Shown here in pieces: positions 1-11,994 of a stretch of DNA of 64,000 bases. The notes below the pieces were generated by a model. It was not told the DNA's origin. It saw only the letters and a program-made list of their open reading frames with translations, and ran no database searches. This stretch comes from Selaginella tamariscina. Lineage: Eukaryota > Streptophyta > Lycopodiopsida > Selaginellales > Selaginellaceae. Positions within the stretch are counted from its first letter, which is position 1, and every line of letters starts with the position of its first letter. The stretch lies in contig PUQB01000104.1 in NCBI GenBank assembly GCA_003024785.1, positions 124,001 through 188,000 on the forward strand. The letters are read 5' to 3'. A program made the position numbers and the translations under genes.

Positions 1-113
1 TCAAAGAATCCTTCATGGAAAGTTGTTTTCCACACTCCCAACACCACTCTAACATATTAAATTTCTCATTGGGTTTGTATAGCCCAACAAATATTCTATC
101 TCCCAAAATAGCA
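1..113. repeat. dispersed repeat, left copy
   Basis: This stretch is clearly similar to 2334-2431; both begin with a tcaaagaatcc-type sequence and run through a shared ccaacaaatattctat block. The two copies lie in the same orientation and bracket the aspartic protease gene. The left copy starts at the window edge, so its true extent is unknown. It could be part of a transposable element or the scar of a local duplication. Confidence 0.6.
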
Positions 114-674
114 AGTTAATAAAAGTAAATAAATAGTATGTATAATAGCGAACTAAGCAGAAACATGCATATAAGTCTACACATGTGTGTTGACAAATGA
201 CTTACGGAGAAGTTCAGTTCTTCAATTTACCAAGGCCAGAGGGTATCAATCTGCATATCATATGTGTACGTGTGTGTGTGTGTGTGTGCATGTACTTACA
301 GGACGACCAAGCTAGTAAGTTTAAGTTTATATTCTATATAATGCCATATGATCTATAGATGTGTATGTATAGTCGAGTATGACTTACAGGACAATATTAG
401 ATGTGTGTGTAAGTCACAGAGATATATATCCACATTCGACGCCTCTCCATGCAGCAGGAAAACAAGGACTGCCTGTCCATGTATTAAGCTCCCTACAGTG
501 TTTGAACGCATCAACTAAATCTACTATAATTATACTCGCACACACACATAAAAGAAACTGTAGAACATCTACACACCCACACACACACATGTTTGTATGT
601 ATTAAAAGCAGCTGCATATAACTACAATATATAAAAATCAAAATGCAAATATAATATAAGATTATAATATAGGT

Positions 675-1877
675 TTAGCTAAGGTCTTGTCTCTTCCTGG
701 CTGGATCGTTCTCTTCTTGATCTGGTGCTTGACGTTTCCTGAAGGTGTCACCACACTTGGCATCTGCAAAAGATATTGTGTTGGCCTCGATGTCATACGT
801 TATGTTCTTGTCTCTCATCCAAGCGAGCCCAAGTATATTAGGCAGGCCTGGTTTCGGTGCCTTGTTTATTGCTAAGCAAGCTTCTTCAGAGTCGTTATTG
901 AAGGTGTAAACATGAGGACTAAAAGACACGACTTTGTCATCTAGAGATGTTATGTCCAAATTTGGCAGGTCAGGCACGTATCTTCTGTTAAAAACAAACA
1001 TCTTTTGAGTCTCCCCTCTCGACTACTACCGCGTCCTTCAAGATCTTTCTGAGCCGTCTGTAAAGAGCATCGTATAAATTTTCAGTAAGCTGTCCAAGTG
1101 TTGTCCCTGTATCCCAATATAATTTAAAAGGTCTGTCCGGGTTGGATCTAAAGGGTCTCCGTGTTCGGAAACCTATAGTCTTGGCCAATGTTATAAAGTG
1201 TTTATCTGATGTCATGGGGATTGTGACAGAGTCGTGTGGTTTGGCAGTGCGACCGAACACCAGTTCACCTTGGGTTTCCCCTGTATCCAAGGTGTCAAAA
1301 CTGTAGCAGTGGCTGAGGGACTTGATGTTTAACTGCTGCAGAACCGACGAGTAGTTTTTATTAATTCCAAGCATATGTGGTAAACTAAGATCATGAGATT
1401 CCTTCTCGTCAGTACACAAGAAAACCACCTTGTCCTTTGGGATAGGACTAAACCTATGAAATCTTTTGCCAGTGTGCCTTTGACAAAGGTTCCATCCCCG
1501 TACCTTCTCCAGTCCTCTGTCCGATCCCCTCCCTCAAATTTAGCTCCATATTCAAAGCTTTGGGATTTTCTTGCAGAATTGCAATCGGTATACATCAAAC
1601 TAGAACCTGTATCCACGTAAAACTCGGTTTCGCCAGTAGGAAAATAGACTTTGACATAAGGAACTTTGACTAGAGAGTGTACGTGGTTCTGAATATGAGT
1701 TACACCTTCAGCATAATATTCAGCAGCTAGCCGTCGAGGTAAGCTCGGAGGGTAATATTTGTCTTCTGAAGCATCTCTAGCTTGTCTTTGTCTTATGGTT
1801 TTGATGTAGAATGGCACTTGTACTTGGGCAGAAGCAAGACACAGGATGCACAAAAGAGCGACAACCGTCGCTACCAT
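675..1877 (-). CDS. secreted pepsin-like aspartic protease (family A1)
   Basis: Predicted secreted aspartic endopeptidase of about 400 residues. The N-terminus (MVATVVALLCILCLASAQ) is a good signal peptide. The first catalytic motif VDTGSS lies near residue 90 and the second, WDTGTT, near residue 255. The C-terminal part ends with a typical ISFADAKCG-like strand and a basic tail. The frame slips twice: near 1430, where one extra C would restore PKDKVVF after the Leu-Ser, and near 1000, where one T fewer in a run of five restores CFNRRYVPDLP. Both lie in homopolymers and the two shifts cancel in length, so I read this as one gene with likely consensus errors rather than an old pseudogene. Start chosen at the only Met before the signal peptide. 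No intron is needed. Substrate is unknown. Confidence 0.8.
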
Positions 1878-1905
1878 CCTACAAAGAAGCTAACCAAGGG
1901 CCATC

Positions 1906-1914
1906 TTTATATAT
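1906..1914 (-). promoter_or_regulatory. candidate TATA box of the aspartic protease
   Basis: On the minus strand the sequence reads ATATATAAA about 30 bases upstream of the chosen ATG at 1877. If used, the 5' leader would be extremely short, so the position is only suggestive. Confidence 0.3.
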
Positions 1915-1937
1915 TTATTATGTATTATTTAACTTTG

Positions 1938-2150
1938 GGTCGTTTCGCACCACACTTAGCAGTCAAACCCTTAATCATAACCTTCATTAATGCAACCAGA
2001 AATATGTAATAAATAAATTAAGGAACGTTAAGGGAGGGGTCACTTAGCGTCCCTTAACTTACCGTCCGGCATTATTTATTACATATTTCCGGCTGCATTA
2101 ATCAAGGCCATGATTAAGGGTTTGACTGCTAAGTGTGGTGCGAAACGACC
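1938..2150. mobile_element. foldback (MITE-like) element with long inverted repeats
   Basis: The left arm starts GGTCGTTTCGCACCACACTT and the right arm is its reverse complement. The arms run about 80 bases each with few mismatches. The centre has its own small stem (GTTAAGGGA / TCCCTTAAC). It has no coding capacity. I cannot define a clean target duplication, so the superfamily is open. It sits about 60 bases upstream of the aspartic protease start and so may overlap its promoter. Confidence 0.75.
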
Positions 2151-2333
2151 TTTTATTTTATATCTAAAGGTAATATATATAAACAGTCGGTGGGTGTAAT
2201 AAAGTCTTATCAGATATGTCACGGATGCACGAGTTTCAACTTTTCAGATCGCGCGCGCGACACACACACACTATATATAATCTATTTAATCAAAACATAC
2301 TTTCATGCAATTAATATCATGTTAATGACATGT

Positions 2334-2431
2334 TCAAAGAATCCCTCATGAAAAGTTGTTTTGCACACTCCCCGACACCATTTAAGCATCTTGAATAATC
2401 CAACAAATATTCTATCACCCAAAACAGCAAC
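2334..2431. repeat. dispersed repeat, right copy
   Basis: Second copy of the repeat at 1-113, same orientation, about 85 percent similar by eye. See that entry. Confidence 0.6.
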
Positions 2432-3500
2432 ACTATATACTGTCTGTTACTTAACAATTTCAAGTGATGTAACCTCCTTCAATCTGTTTTCATTATTATT
2501 ATCTAGTGATAGCTCGCAAAAATGTAATCTTACACAATTATCCATAACTGTCAACATGAGGTTGTCACCATGCCAATTTAGTTTCTCTCTAATTTGGATC
2601 ATATTCAAATACAATCTCAAATGCTTCTTTGTGTTGATTAACTTTCACTACTAATTATTTTGAAGAGCGTAACAATGTCCTTTTGATTAATTGATTATTG
2701 AATTAAATATTGAATCTCTTTCTTCATCTTCGTCAGCAAAGTAGATTTCCAATACCATATATCTTTATATAAGAACAATAATTTAGAACTTTCATCATCA
2801 TTATATCGTTTGTAGTCACAAGACATTATATTTTTAGTTTCATAATAAAAAGAAATAGCCATACTATTGATATAGTTTTTGGGGCGTTCTGAATATCAAA
2901 AATTGAGAACAAGTTTCCTTATGAGGGTTATACATTATAAATAACCATAATCTTGTATCATTATAATATCTTGCATAAGGAAAACATAACTCTAATTATG
3001 CAAATTGTAACTAAAATGGGCATGGCTATAGTCCCATTTCCTAATAATTAGCAATTTTAGCTATTTAATTAGCATTTTCTAATATTAAAGGAATATTCTT
3101 TAGAATATATGTTTGAAAAGAATATTCTTTAGAATATTCTATTTTGTATTCTACCCTTTAATAAATTATAGCATTCATTGAACAAAAATTAATAACATTA
3201 TAAAAGTAGAAGTATTAAATTATATAATATATTGCCTAATATAACAATTAAGGAAGAGCATAAGAGGTACATTATATAAATATTGATGTTGTTATTAAAA
3301 TATTAATATTTAAATATAACATTATTAATTAAAAATTTGTAGTAGTAATAATATATATATAAAATCCTATAATAATATAGTCAATCTTCCATATCATTTT
3401 TTAAATTTATATAGTTAAGTATACAATTTGGTACTATTATTAAAGAGTTTATAATAATTATGAATATTAAATATATGATATTTTATAATTTTGTAATTGC
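2432..3500. other. AT-rich spacer, no gene recognised
   Basis: Strongly AT-rich sequence with no convincing coding frame. It has a local pair of GAATATTCTTTAGAATAT inverted motifs near 3090-3140. Confidence 0.6.
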
Positions 3501-3501
3501 T

Positions 3502-6500
3502 TTAAGCTTCAGAAAACATACATTCCCTTGCAGTTTTGTTAATCGTGACTTTATCAACGCTTCTTGACATCCACCCATATCGAATGGATTTAACATTTAT
3601 AAAACATGCTGGGTCTTTTTGATTGGGAGACCATGTTTTCTCTAGGCATCCATTATATCTTTCGCTCTCCTTCTCGTGTCGCCTTTTTTGTGGTTTGAAC
3701 CATGCAACCTTAACAATACTATTTTTTGTGATTACTTCAGGTGTGTCGATAATTTGACCCATCCAAATAGGCTGATTATATGACGCATCTGGAGTAATGA
3801 GAACCATCATTAGTTTTTGAAGATCCTGCAATCAAAGTATGCTTTAGGTTTTTGGTTCCTTTGTCCAACAAAGTGTGGGGTTTGCACTTCCACATCACTA
3901 CTGGCTTCTATGTCGTCTGTGCTCAGTGATGTCATTTCAATCTCCTCTCGCCACCTTGTTTTAGGCCAGAAAGGGTGTTGCAATTCTGTACTTGTGACAG
4001 TAGGCCCTTCCAACTCTCGAACAACAGTCTCCCAATAGTCGACCACATGCTTATATAGTTCTGAGTAACCAGTTGCCTTATCAGAATTCTTTGGCATCGA
4101 TTTTTGAACCCATGCCACATATTTTTTGATGCCATCAATAATAACCTCTTGTTCCTTGAGCTGGGCACTCAATGGAATAGGGTCTGGTTGTCCTTCTGGG
4201 AGAAGTGGCTTTCCATCCTCTCCACTTTTGAAGAGCATTAAGCCCTCTTTCGGTAACCACTCCTGCTCTGATGGCCGTAACTTGTACTGCATAATAGGTA
4301 TACCATCTCGTATGGAGAAAAAGAATTGTAGCGGCACAAGGTGACCAACTAAAGAATCACTCCCTTCTTTTATATACTCCTTGAGAAATTTTTTGAAGTC
4401 TGGCACCTCAGTCACAAGCAAAGCACAACTTTTTTTGGAGATGCAATTTTCAAAAAGATTCATCATATGCGGTAAGGTAAGTGCACTTGTCCTTTTTGTA
4501 GAGTTGGAGACCTTGCTGAAGAACGCATCAATATCTTCATGAGTGTGACCAACCATAAGGAAACTGAGCGTGATTGTTTCAAACACACCTTTGGCAACAA
4601 GCATTGACAAGTATGCTAGCACATATCTAGAAAATAAAAGTAAGTATGAGCTTGAGAAACCCTTAAGTAAAATGATTTACCTATTTTTGTTCTCGCCTGC
4701 ACAATTATCCATCTGTAAAAGCAAATGACGAGGAAGCTTATTTGATGTTGAGGACACATGTACACTATTTGAGCTAGATCCCTCCACTGAACCTGAACTC
4801 TCAACAGGGCCATCTGTTTTTTGCAGGTGTGACAATGCCTCTCATATTCCCAAGTAGCCTCAAGTGCAGACGTGTTCATGAGAGCATTATGTAAAGGTTG
4901 AAGGTGTTGTTTCTTCACTTTGAGATCACTGATAGGACTTGTCTGTGAGTGGGCTTCAAGGTTTCTGAAACACATGGCTAACGACCCAATAGTGAAATTG
5001 GAGTCGCTAGACCAATGTGGAAGTGAAAAGTGTCCATATGACTCACAACCGTGTCCATGTGTTAGCACACCTGTCAATGAAATCGGAAGTTTCATGACAT
5101 TTCCAAGGCACTTTGGTGTTGCAAAGAGCTTTGGAATGCTGGTCTTTGAATGATCCATCTTGTCATGGATCAAGCACAGGTACTCTGATGGGCGTGACAC
5201 AGAAAGCATGCGGTGTGCATAGTACTGAGACCGGCAAGTTTGTTGTGCAATCATGTGGGCCTCCATCTTCTTTTGAATGGTAGTGATCTCCACCAAGGTT
5301 TTTGCACAAGCCTCTGCAGCCTTCAATGATGTACAAGTGTCACACTTAAAAGCTAGAGTGTTTTGCAATCTCCACATCCTTAAAATGAGTATTCCATATG
5401 TTGTTGAAGGTACCAGTGCAGATTGCTTGGAGCCCCATCAAACTGAGGCACTTGTTCACATGTTCACACAGCTTCAATTGAGTGTAGATTGAAGGCAAAA
5501 CCTTGAGATTTTCCCTGACCCCTGCATTTGTGGTTCGGCATTTGTGAGGCATCCTGTCTGCATTTGCTTCCACAAAAGCCTTGAGTATCTCTATGGCTGC
5601 CATGATGTGAGAGCGGGTTTTGACCAAGCGAGTGTTCCCATGAACTGAGGTTCGCGCTCCATCTAGCCACTCATCCCTCCGACGGTAGAACGTGGTCTTT
5701 GGGATCCCGTATATACTGTACCAAGCTTTGAAGCAGATGGCCACCTTATTAAATACCATGGATGTACTCTGATAACCTGTGTCCGAGGCCATTCCATCAA
5801 TACACCCAGTTAGTGCAGCATATACAAACTCATGCCTTTGCTTTTGGGTGAGCATACGAAAGACATGTCTACATTGGGTAATTTCATTCCGGTCTGCCAT
5901 CTGACAACACTTCTTCTTGCAACAGTCAATCGTGGAAATGCTCGTAACACTTTCGGAAGATGTAGGATCCATCTTTACCCTCTTGCTGAAACTTGCAGGG
6001 GAAGATCTACAACCCATGAATCGCCTTTTTCTTACAATAGGACCAATGCAAGGAACCTCTTCAAATATGAGTTGTTCTTCCGGGTTGTTATTATTGAAAT
6101 CCAACCCAGAATATGTTGAACCATCTTGCCGTCTTAATTCAGATGTTCGCCACCTCACGAGGGATCCAGGATACAATGTGCCATTAGGTGAAACCTCTGT
6201 CACAACTACACCCACGAAGTCGGACCCTAGTTTCTCTTCTGACACTGCTTCCATTGGATTTATAGCTGTGATGATGCCTCTTCCGACTTCAATCTCACGA
6301 AGAAAGAGAATCACCTCATCCATCACAGCAGGCAAGCCATCATCTGGTAAACTCGTGCTACTATTTGTTTGTGACTCTGCATATTCTGTGTCAGCCTTGA
6401 CTTCATCCAAATTCCACAATACAGGAGAACCCTCCTCAAATTCCATTCCCAGAACCTCAACATGCTTGTAAATGGTGTTCACCCATACGTACACACAAGA

Positions 6501-7639
6501 TCCTTGGGCAATATTGTGACATGATGCATTATTATCTTCACCATAGTTACCGCGAACTTTTCCGACCTACAAACCCGACCTAGCCGACCTAGTTGCGACA
6601 GTTTAAAAAAAATTCCCGACCTAGGTTGGATGTTTCAAAAGATAAAAGATAAAGAAATGTAAAAGAAAATAAATTAACATAATTCCAAATACAAAAAAAA
6701 ATTAACTTACATCATAAAAAATAAAAAACTAATAATCTAACTCGGGCTCAGCCACTTCTTCTTCCATGGTTTCTTCATCATCTCCTCTTCATGTTCTTCT
6801 CCTTCTATTGGAGCTTGAGGAGTAGTCACTACTTCAGGATTCATTTCCATATTTTCAAGATAATCTTGTAATCAACAAGTCCTGCCACTGAGTTTCAAGT
6901 TCAAGTGCTTCTAAATCAATCTCAGTATATGTGCAACCATCTCGTTCAACACGTTCTAACAAATGTGTGTTTGCATGAATAAAAACCACATTTTCAGTTG
7001 GATGGTAGCAATCGATTACGTCGTTTTGTTTGTATCAAAGTTCCAACTACTCCAATTTCTTTCACAAGGAGAAGCACACACTCCTTGGCTCAATAAACGA
7101 AGAGCACACTTTTGTAGCTCTGGCATAGCATTTCCATATCTTTCCCACCAGCTCACACCTGTTCTCATCATCTTTGAACGCCTAGCAGCTTCATCACTCA
7201 TACTAACATTCTCACGTCTTCGAAATTTCCCCCATTGGTTATCAACTATAGCAGGAACTCCTCCAAGGTGCGCTTTGATCTTTGTGGCCCTCTCTCCATA
7301 CTCATTTCCACAAAAATTACATGTCCACTAGATACCCTTTACCTTTGGCAAATTGCCTTACTTTTTTACATATTCCCATGCCAATCATCCTTCATGATGG
7401 TTTGAATGCACAAAGTCCCTAAATCCTGCTCAAATTGCTAATTTTTCCTTGCTCCGTTGATTTCTTTAGGGCTTTTTTTAAGGCATTTTTAATTTCCAAA
7501 CAATTCCGACCTAGATCACGACCTAGGTCGCCGACCTAGGTCAGAAAAGTTTAAAAAAACCACCGACCTAGGTCGGTGGTACTATGTCTCGAACTTCCAC
7601 AGTTCCAGTGCCAACTATCTCGTGTTCCGAAGAAGACAT
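3502..7639 (-). pseudogene. DUF7869-type protein gene, split by a hAT insertion
   Basis: Large gene of the family that carries the MDNCAGENKNR and VGHTHEDID motifs (DUF7869), common in plant and protist genomes, often multicopy, function unproven. The 5' end reads MSSSEHEIVGTGTVEVR at 7639-7587, then the hAT element, then the same frame resumes as DNNASCHNIAQGSC upstream of 6494. Later landmarks: FKCDTC near 5345, DKMDHSKTSIPKL near 5160, HLLLQMDNCAGENKNR near 4710, a 54-base GT-AG intron at 4680-4627, VGHTHEDIDAFFSKVS near 4555-4510, and a C-terminal YNG...KTW region near 3650. Frame slips are needed near 5350 (TTTT for TTT), near 4815 (A-run) and near 3830 (could instead be a splice acceptor). 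The hAT insertion in coding sequence makes this allele probably non-functional. Whether the family is a domesticated gene or part of a mobile element is unclear. Confidence 0.7.
6542..7586 (-). mobile_element. internally deleted hAT transposon
   Basis: The termini are imperfect inverted repeats (CATAGTTACC at the left, GGTACTATG at the right), with subterminal ccgacctaggtcgg palindromes at both ends. On the minus strand it encodes a remnant BED zinc finger (WTCNFCGNEYGERATKIKAH region near 7330-7260, preceded by an in-frame stop) joined almost directly to the hAT C-terminal dimerisation segment (ELQKCALRLLSQ, CERNWSSW near 7130-7040). The central catalytic part is missing. Flanks GTTCGAGA and GTGAAGA read on the minus strand look like an eroded 8-bp target duplication. 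It is non-autonomous and lies inside the DUF7869 gene. Confidence 0.8.
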
Positions 7640-7815
7640 ACTTTATCTCTAGTATTAAACATATTGTCCTGCACATAAATAATTGTATTATTTATGATAT
7701 CTGTTTATGCAATATTTCTAAGAAATCTGAATTACAGTTACTTAATAAATGCATATGCATAATACATAATTATGTTTAGAGATTAATATCTCATGTTTGA
7801 TTAATACAACTGATG

Positions 7816-8545
7816 GGCGGGATTAATCCCGCCACGAATCCTTTGACGAGGAACGGTCGGCGGGATTAATCCTGCCGCCGACTCAACCGAGAGTCGGCGG
7901 GATTAATCCCGCCTTGGACTCCCTCCGACAAGGAAGAGCCGGCGGGATTAATCCGCCGCCTCTTCCTCCTCGGGGGGAGTCGGCGGGATTAATCCCGCCG
8001 ACTCTCTCCGGCGAGGATGAGTTGGCATCTCTTCCTCGTCGGAGAGAGATGACGGGATTAATCCCGCCTTGGACTCCCTACGACAAGGAAGAGCCGGCGG
8101 GATTAATCCGCCGGACTCCCCCGAGGAGGAAGAGGTGGCGGGATTAATCCCGCCGGCTTCTTCCTTGTCGGAGGGAGTCCAAGGCGGGATTAATCCTGCC
8201 CACAATTCTTACGACGGGGAATGGGTGGCGGGATTAAACCCGCACATAATCTCTCCAAAACTATGATTTCAAAGAGATCTCGGGATAAATCCTGTCCCCA
8301 AATCCTTAAAACAGGGATGTGGCGAGATTAATCCCGCCACCCCTTCCCTGCCTCCTAAAATGGTTAGCGGGATTAATCCCGCCAACAACTCTTTTTAATA
8401 AATTCTGGTAACTCTTCATCAGTTGAGAAGGTTATCGGCGGGATTTAACCCGCCACTCTTTTTTCAGTGGCGGAGAAGCATTGCCCGAGAGATGTGGACC
8501 TCTTCGAAGAGGCGAAAAAGAAATGGCCGGATTAATCCGCCGCCC
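7816..8545. repeat. palindrome array 1 (GGCGGGATTAATCCCGCC)
   Basis: About 15 perfect or near-perfect copies of an 18-bp self-complementary sequence, spaced roughly 38-50 bases apart. The spacers are not random: a ctccctccgacaaggaagag spacer recurs at about 7920 and 8075 and appears inverted at about 8160. The array therefore forms larger nested palindromes. Because the unit is open in several frames it generates artificial Ala-Gly-Leu-Ile-Pro-Pro reading frames that I do not consider genes. Confidence 0.95.
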
Positions 8546-9154
8546 CGGTTAACCTAGAATATTAAGTTAAAAGGATATTTAAAACGGATAAATCCCTAAC
8601 GGAATATATTATAATCCTAATGCATTCCTAACCCTAAATTGTAATTTTAAGAGAGAATGTAAGAGAGTGAATCTTTATAAGTATTTTAAATTTGTTTATA
8701 ATACTTACTTGTAAACAGCACTGAAGGCGTCGTGCTTTCCTATAAAGAATAGCACCCAATTTAATCTCGCTCCTGAGATGATCACTATGAAGAAAAAAGA
8801 AGATCTAAAGAGTGAAAATACAGAAAATGAAGAAACCCTTTGCCGGAGAAAGAACCAGATCTGAATTTGAGTGGGAAATTAAATTCATTTTCAAAATTTA
8901 CATGTCAGACCGACAATACATATGTCAGAAATTCAAATTTTTAAAAGAACAGAAAATAAATTTAAGATGAGTTGACACAAATATCCGACATATATAACTC
9001 TCCAGTTCCAATGAGTATTTTAAAAATTGCATTTAATGTTATTCAAGTGATTCAAGCTGTTTAATATTACGAAATTTAGACTATATTCTACATTCTTAGT
9101 ATTCAAGTATATTTAATTATATATATATATAAATATATATTATACAATAATAAA
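8546..9154. other. AT-rich spacer, no gene recognised
   Basis: No convincing coding frame or RNA gene is visible. A slightly less AT-rich part near 8710-8880 has no long open frame that I can place. Confidence 0.5.
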
Positions 9155-9895
9155 TTAATATATTATTATGTATCATTTAAAATATTCATGTCTGTTTATT
9201 ATTATTATTTTCTTAATTACTCGAGTATTTAGTTTTCATTTCCTAGTATCAATGGGTATTCTTTATTATTTTATTAATATTTGAAGAATATTCTAATATT
9301 AAACCTGATTATCATAATTAAATTAGTCTTGTTCTTAATTATTTGCAGTAATTATTTACATTTGTATATATTAATGGGATTTCTCAATTAATTTGTTATT
9401 ATTTCAAGAATATTCATGTGTTAAACTTATTATCAAATATTAAATTAATAATTATTAAAACTATATATGACTATATATTAGATAAAATGACGTATTATTA
9501 TGTATAATTTAAATATGTTCATAGTGTGTATATTAATACAATTTCCTTAATTACTGAGTAATTAATCTTCTTTAATTTAATGGGAATTCTTATTATTTTT
9601 CTTAATTATTCCAAGAATATTCCAATATTAAACATGATTATGATAATTAATTTAGTTAATTATTTGAGTACTTAATTTACATTTGTATTAATATATAATG
9701 GGATTTTCTCAATTAATTTTCTTATTATTTCAAGAATATTTCAATGTTAAACCTTTTTATCAATATTAAATTAATATATATTATTAAAACTATATAGGCT
9801 ATATTTAGATAAATCATATATTATTATGTATAATTTAAAATATGTTCATAGTGTATTTTATTAATATTATTTTCTTAATTATTCAATGTTTTTTT
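9155..9895. repeat. tandem ~330-bp AT-rich repeat
   Basis: The phrase tattattatgtat.attta recurs at about 9161, 9493 and 9820, giving a period near 327-332 bases. Each unit also holds a fattened ttcaagaatattc-type motif. Two full units and the start of a third are visible. No coding capacity. Confidence 0.6.
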
Positions 9896-9989
9896 GCACA
9901 CATATATAAATACAATCATAAATTTACACACGCATTACAAGAACTTACAAAAACACATATGCACATGTGTAATATTTATATTAAGCTTG

Positions 9990-10610
9990 TTGGGAGCAAA
10001 CCCTAAACCCTAAACCGTATACATGTGTGTACAAAAATAATTTTCAACACTCTCTCTTCACACCATGCATGATCCATCCTAAACTCTAAACCCTAAAACC
10101 CTAATATGTAACACAATGAATTTACTCATGTAATATGTATGTATGTTTGTGTGTATACACGTGTGTATGTATATAGTGTACTCTGTATGTATAATATGTG
10201 TACTTTCTGTCTTCTCTCCATACATACACACCATGCATGATCTATGTTAATATGTTGTCTCTCTTCTCTCAAACATACACACCATGCATGATCTATAATA
10301 TGTACTCGGTCTCTTTAATATTATGTACTAATATGTATGTATGTCTGTGTGTATAATACACACCATGCATGATCCATAATATGTACTGTCTCTCTTCTCT
10401 CATATACTATGTATGTATATCTGTGTATAATATGTGTAAGTATATATGTGTACTAATATATGCAATGTGTACAAAAATAATTTTTCAACACTCTCTCTTC
10501 TCTCATACACACCATGCATGATCCATCCTAAATCCAAAACCTAAACCCTAAACCCTAAACCCATGTAATATGTATGTATGTCTATGTGTATACACGTGTG
10601 TATGATATAT
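9990..10610. repeat. telomere-like motifs with CATGCATG repeat block
   Basis: Two blocks about 450 bases apart (near 10017-10160 and 10465-10600) share acaaaaataattttcaacac, an accatgcatgatcc motif and short runs of ccctaaa, the plant-type telomere unit. The caccatgcatgatc motif occurs five times between about 10060 and 10520. Only two to three telomere units occur in a row, so this is not a chromosome end. Confidence 0.6.
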
Positions 10611-10779
10611 TATGTGTATTATATATGCAATGTGTATGTAATATTGATACACATAAAACTTTACCACTCTCATGGACACACATGTTAAATCCCTGCATGA
10701 TTTATATTTTGGGGTGTATGTGATACACCCACGCACACGCACGCGCTAATAATATAATGAAAGAATATTCGTTTAGGGC

Positions 10780-10935
10780 GAATCTATTTTTATTCTTTTA
10801 GGGTTTAAGTATATTCTCAAAAGGAATATTCTATTAGTTAATATATTTAATTCCTTTAGGGTTTAGGTATTTCTTAGGGTTTCAAGAGGCGGCGGCTGTG
10901 AAATCGGCGGCAGCGGCTGTGCACACAGGTGAGAT
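10780..10935 (+). promoter_or_regulatory. possible promoter and 5' non-coding exon
   Basis: This segment has several tagggttta (telo-box, plus strand TTTAGGG form) copies followed by a short GC-rich stretch (ggcggcggctgtg) ending in a good splice donor (acag|gtgaga) near 10931. The ParB-like gene at 13853 has an upstream splice acceptor at 13813, so its message may begin here and splice over palindrome array 2. This is inference; no transcript evidence is available. Confidence 0.3.
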
Positions 10936-11061
10936 CTGTGTGTGTGTGTGTATGTGTGTATGTTATGTATGTATATATGTATAGGAGTGTGCGTATAATT
11001 TTATGTGTACCAGTATCTATAAAATTTTTTTTATTGATCTCACACACACGCACACTGCTTT

Positions 11062-11097
<36 letters not shown>

Positions 11098-11454
11098 TAT
11101 ATATATAATCAATGCATATTAACAAATAGTATACAACACTAGTTTAATATATGCTTATATATTCATATGGGTTATATATCTATATACACACATATATATG
11201 TGTTGTGTTTATCTGTATAATTTTATTTATTTATTAGTTTTATCTCTCGCACACACACGCACACTCCTGTGTATATATGTGTGTGTGTTGTTGTTTATCT
11301 GTATGATTTTATTTGTTTCGCTCACACGCATACACACAATATACATATACACATATATATACCTATATAATATATACATACATATATTAGTGTACCAGTA
11401 TATCTATATAATTTTTTTTATTGATCTATCTCTTCCACACACGCACACTGCTTT

Positions 11455-11485
<31 letters not shown>

Positions 11486-11858
11486 CAATGCATATTAACA
11501 AATAGTATACAACACTAGTTTATATATATGCTTATATATTCACAGACTCTCTCTTTTTCTATGGGTTATATATCTATATACACACATATATATGTGTGTG
11601 TTTATCTGTATAATTTTATTTATTTATTAGTTTTATTTTTCGCACACACACGCACACTCCTGTGTATATATATGTGTGTGTGTGTGTGTTTATCTGTATG
11701 ATTTTATTTTTTCGCTCACACGCATACACACGATTACATATACACACATATATTATGTGTACCAGTACTGTATAATTTTATTTATTTATCTATCTCTTGC
11801 ACACACACGTACACTCCTATACATACATACATACATACATATATATATATATATTATA

Positions 11859-11900
<42 letters not shown>

Positions 11901-11990
11901 TATATATACACACACATATATATATGTGTGTGTTTTTATCTGTATAATTTTTTTATTTATTAATTTTTTCTCTCGTACACATGCTAAGCC
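10936..11990. repeat. microsatellite-rich ~390-bp tandem repeat
   Basis: Dense (TG)n, (CA)n and (AT)n tracts are embedded in a longer unit. The phrase gtgtaccagtat recurs near 11006, 11392 and 11757, and the phrase tttatctgtataatttta near 11208, 11602 and 11936, giving a period near 385-395. About two and a half units. Open frames here are low-complexity artefacts. Confidence 0.7.
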
Positions 11991-11994
11991 CTCG

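Noticed and set aside
7914-8266. Open frames coding repeated Ala-Gly-Leu-Ile-Pro-Pro
   Set aside because: They are by-products of the palindrome unit, which is open in both strands; no start context, domain or splice signals support a protein.
7816-8545. CRISPR-like array (short repeats with ~25-base spacers)
   Set aside because: The repeats are perfect palindromes that vary, the spacers recur in inverted orientation, there is no leader or cas gene, and the surroundings are nuclear eukaryotic DNA.
9990-10560. Chromosome end (telomere)
   Set aside because: Only two or three CCCTAAA units occur in a row, in one orientation, and sequence continues on both sides.
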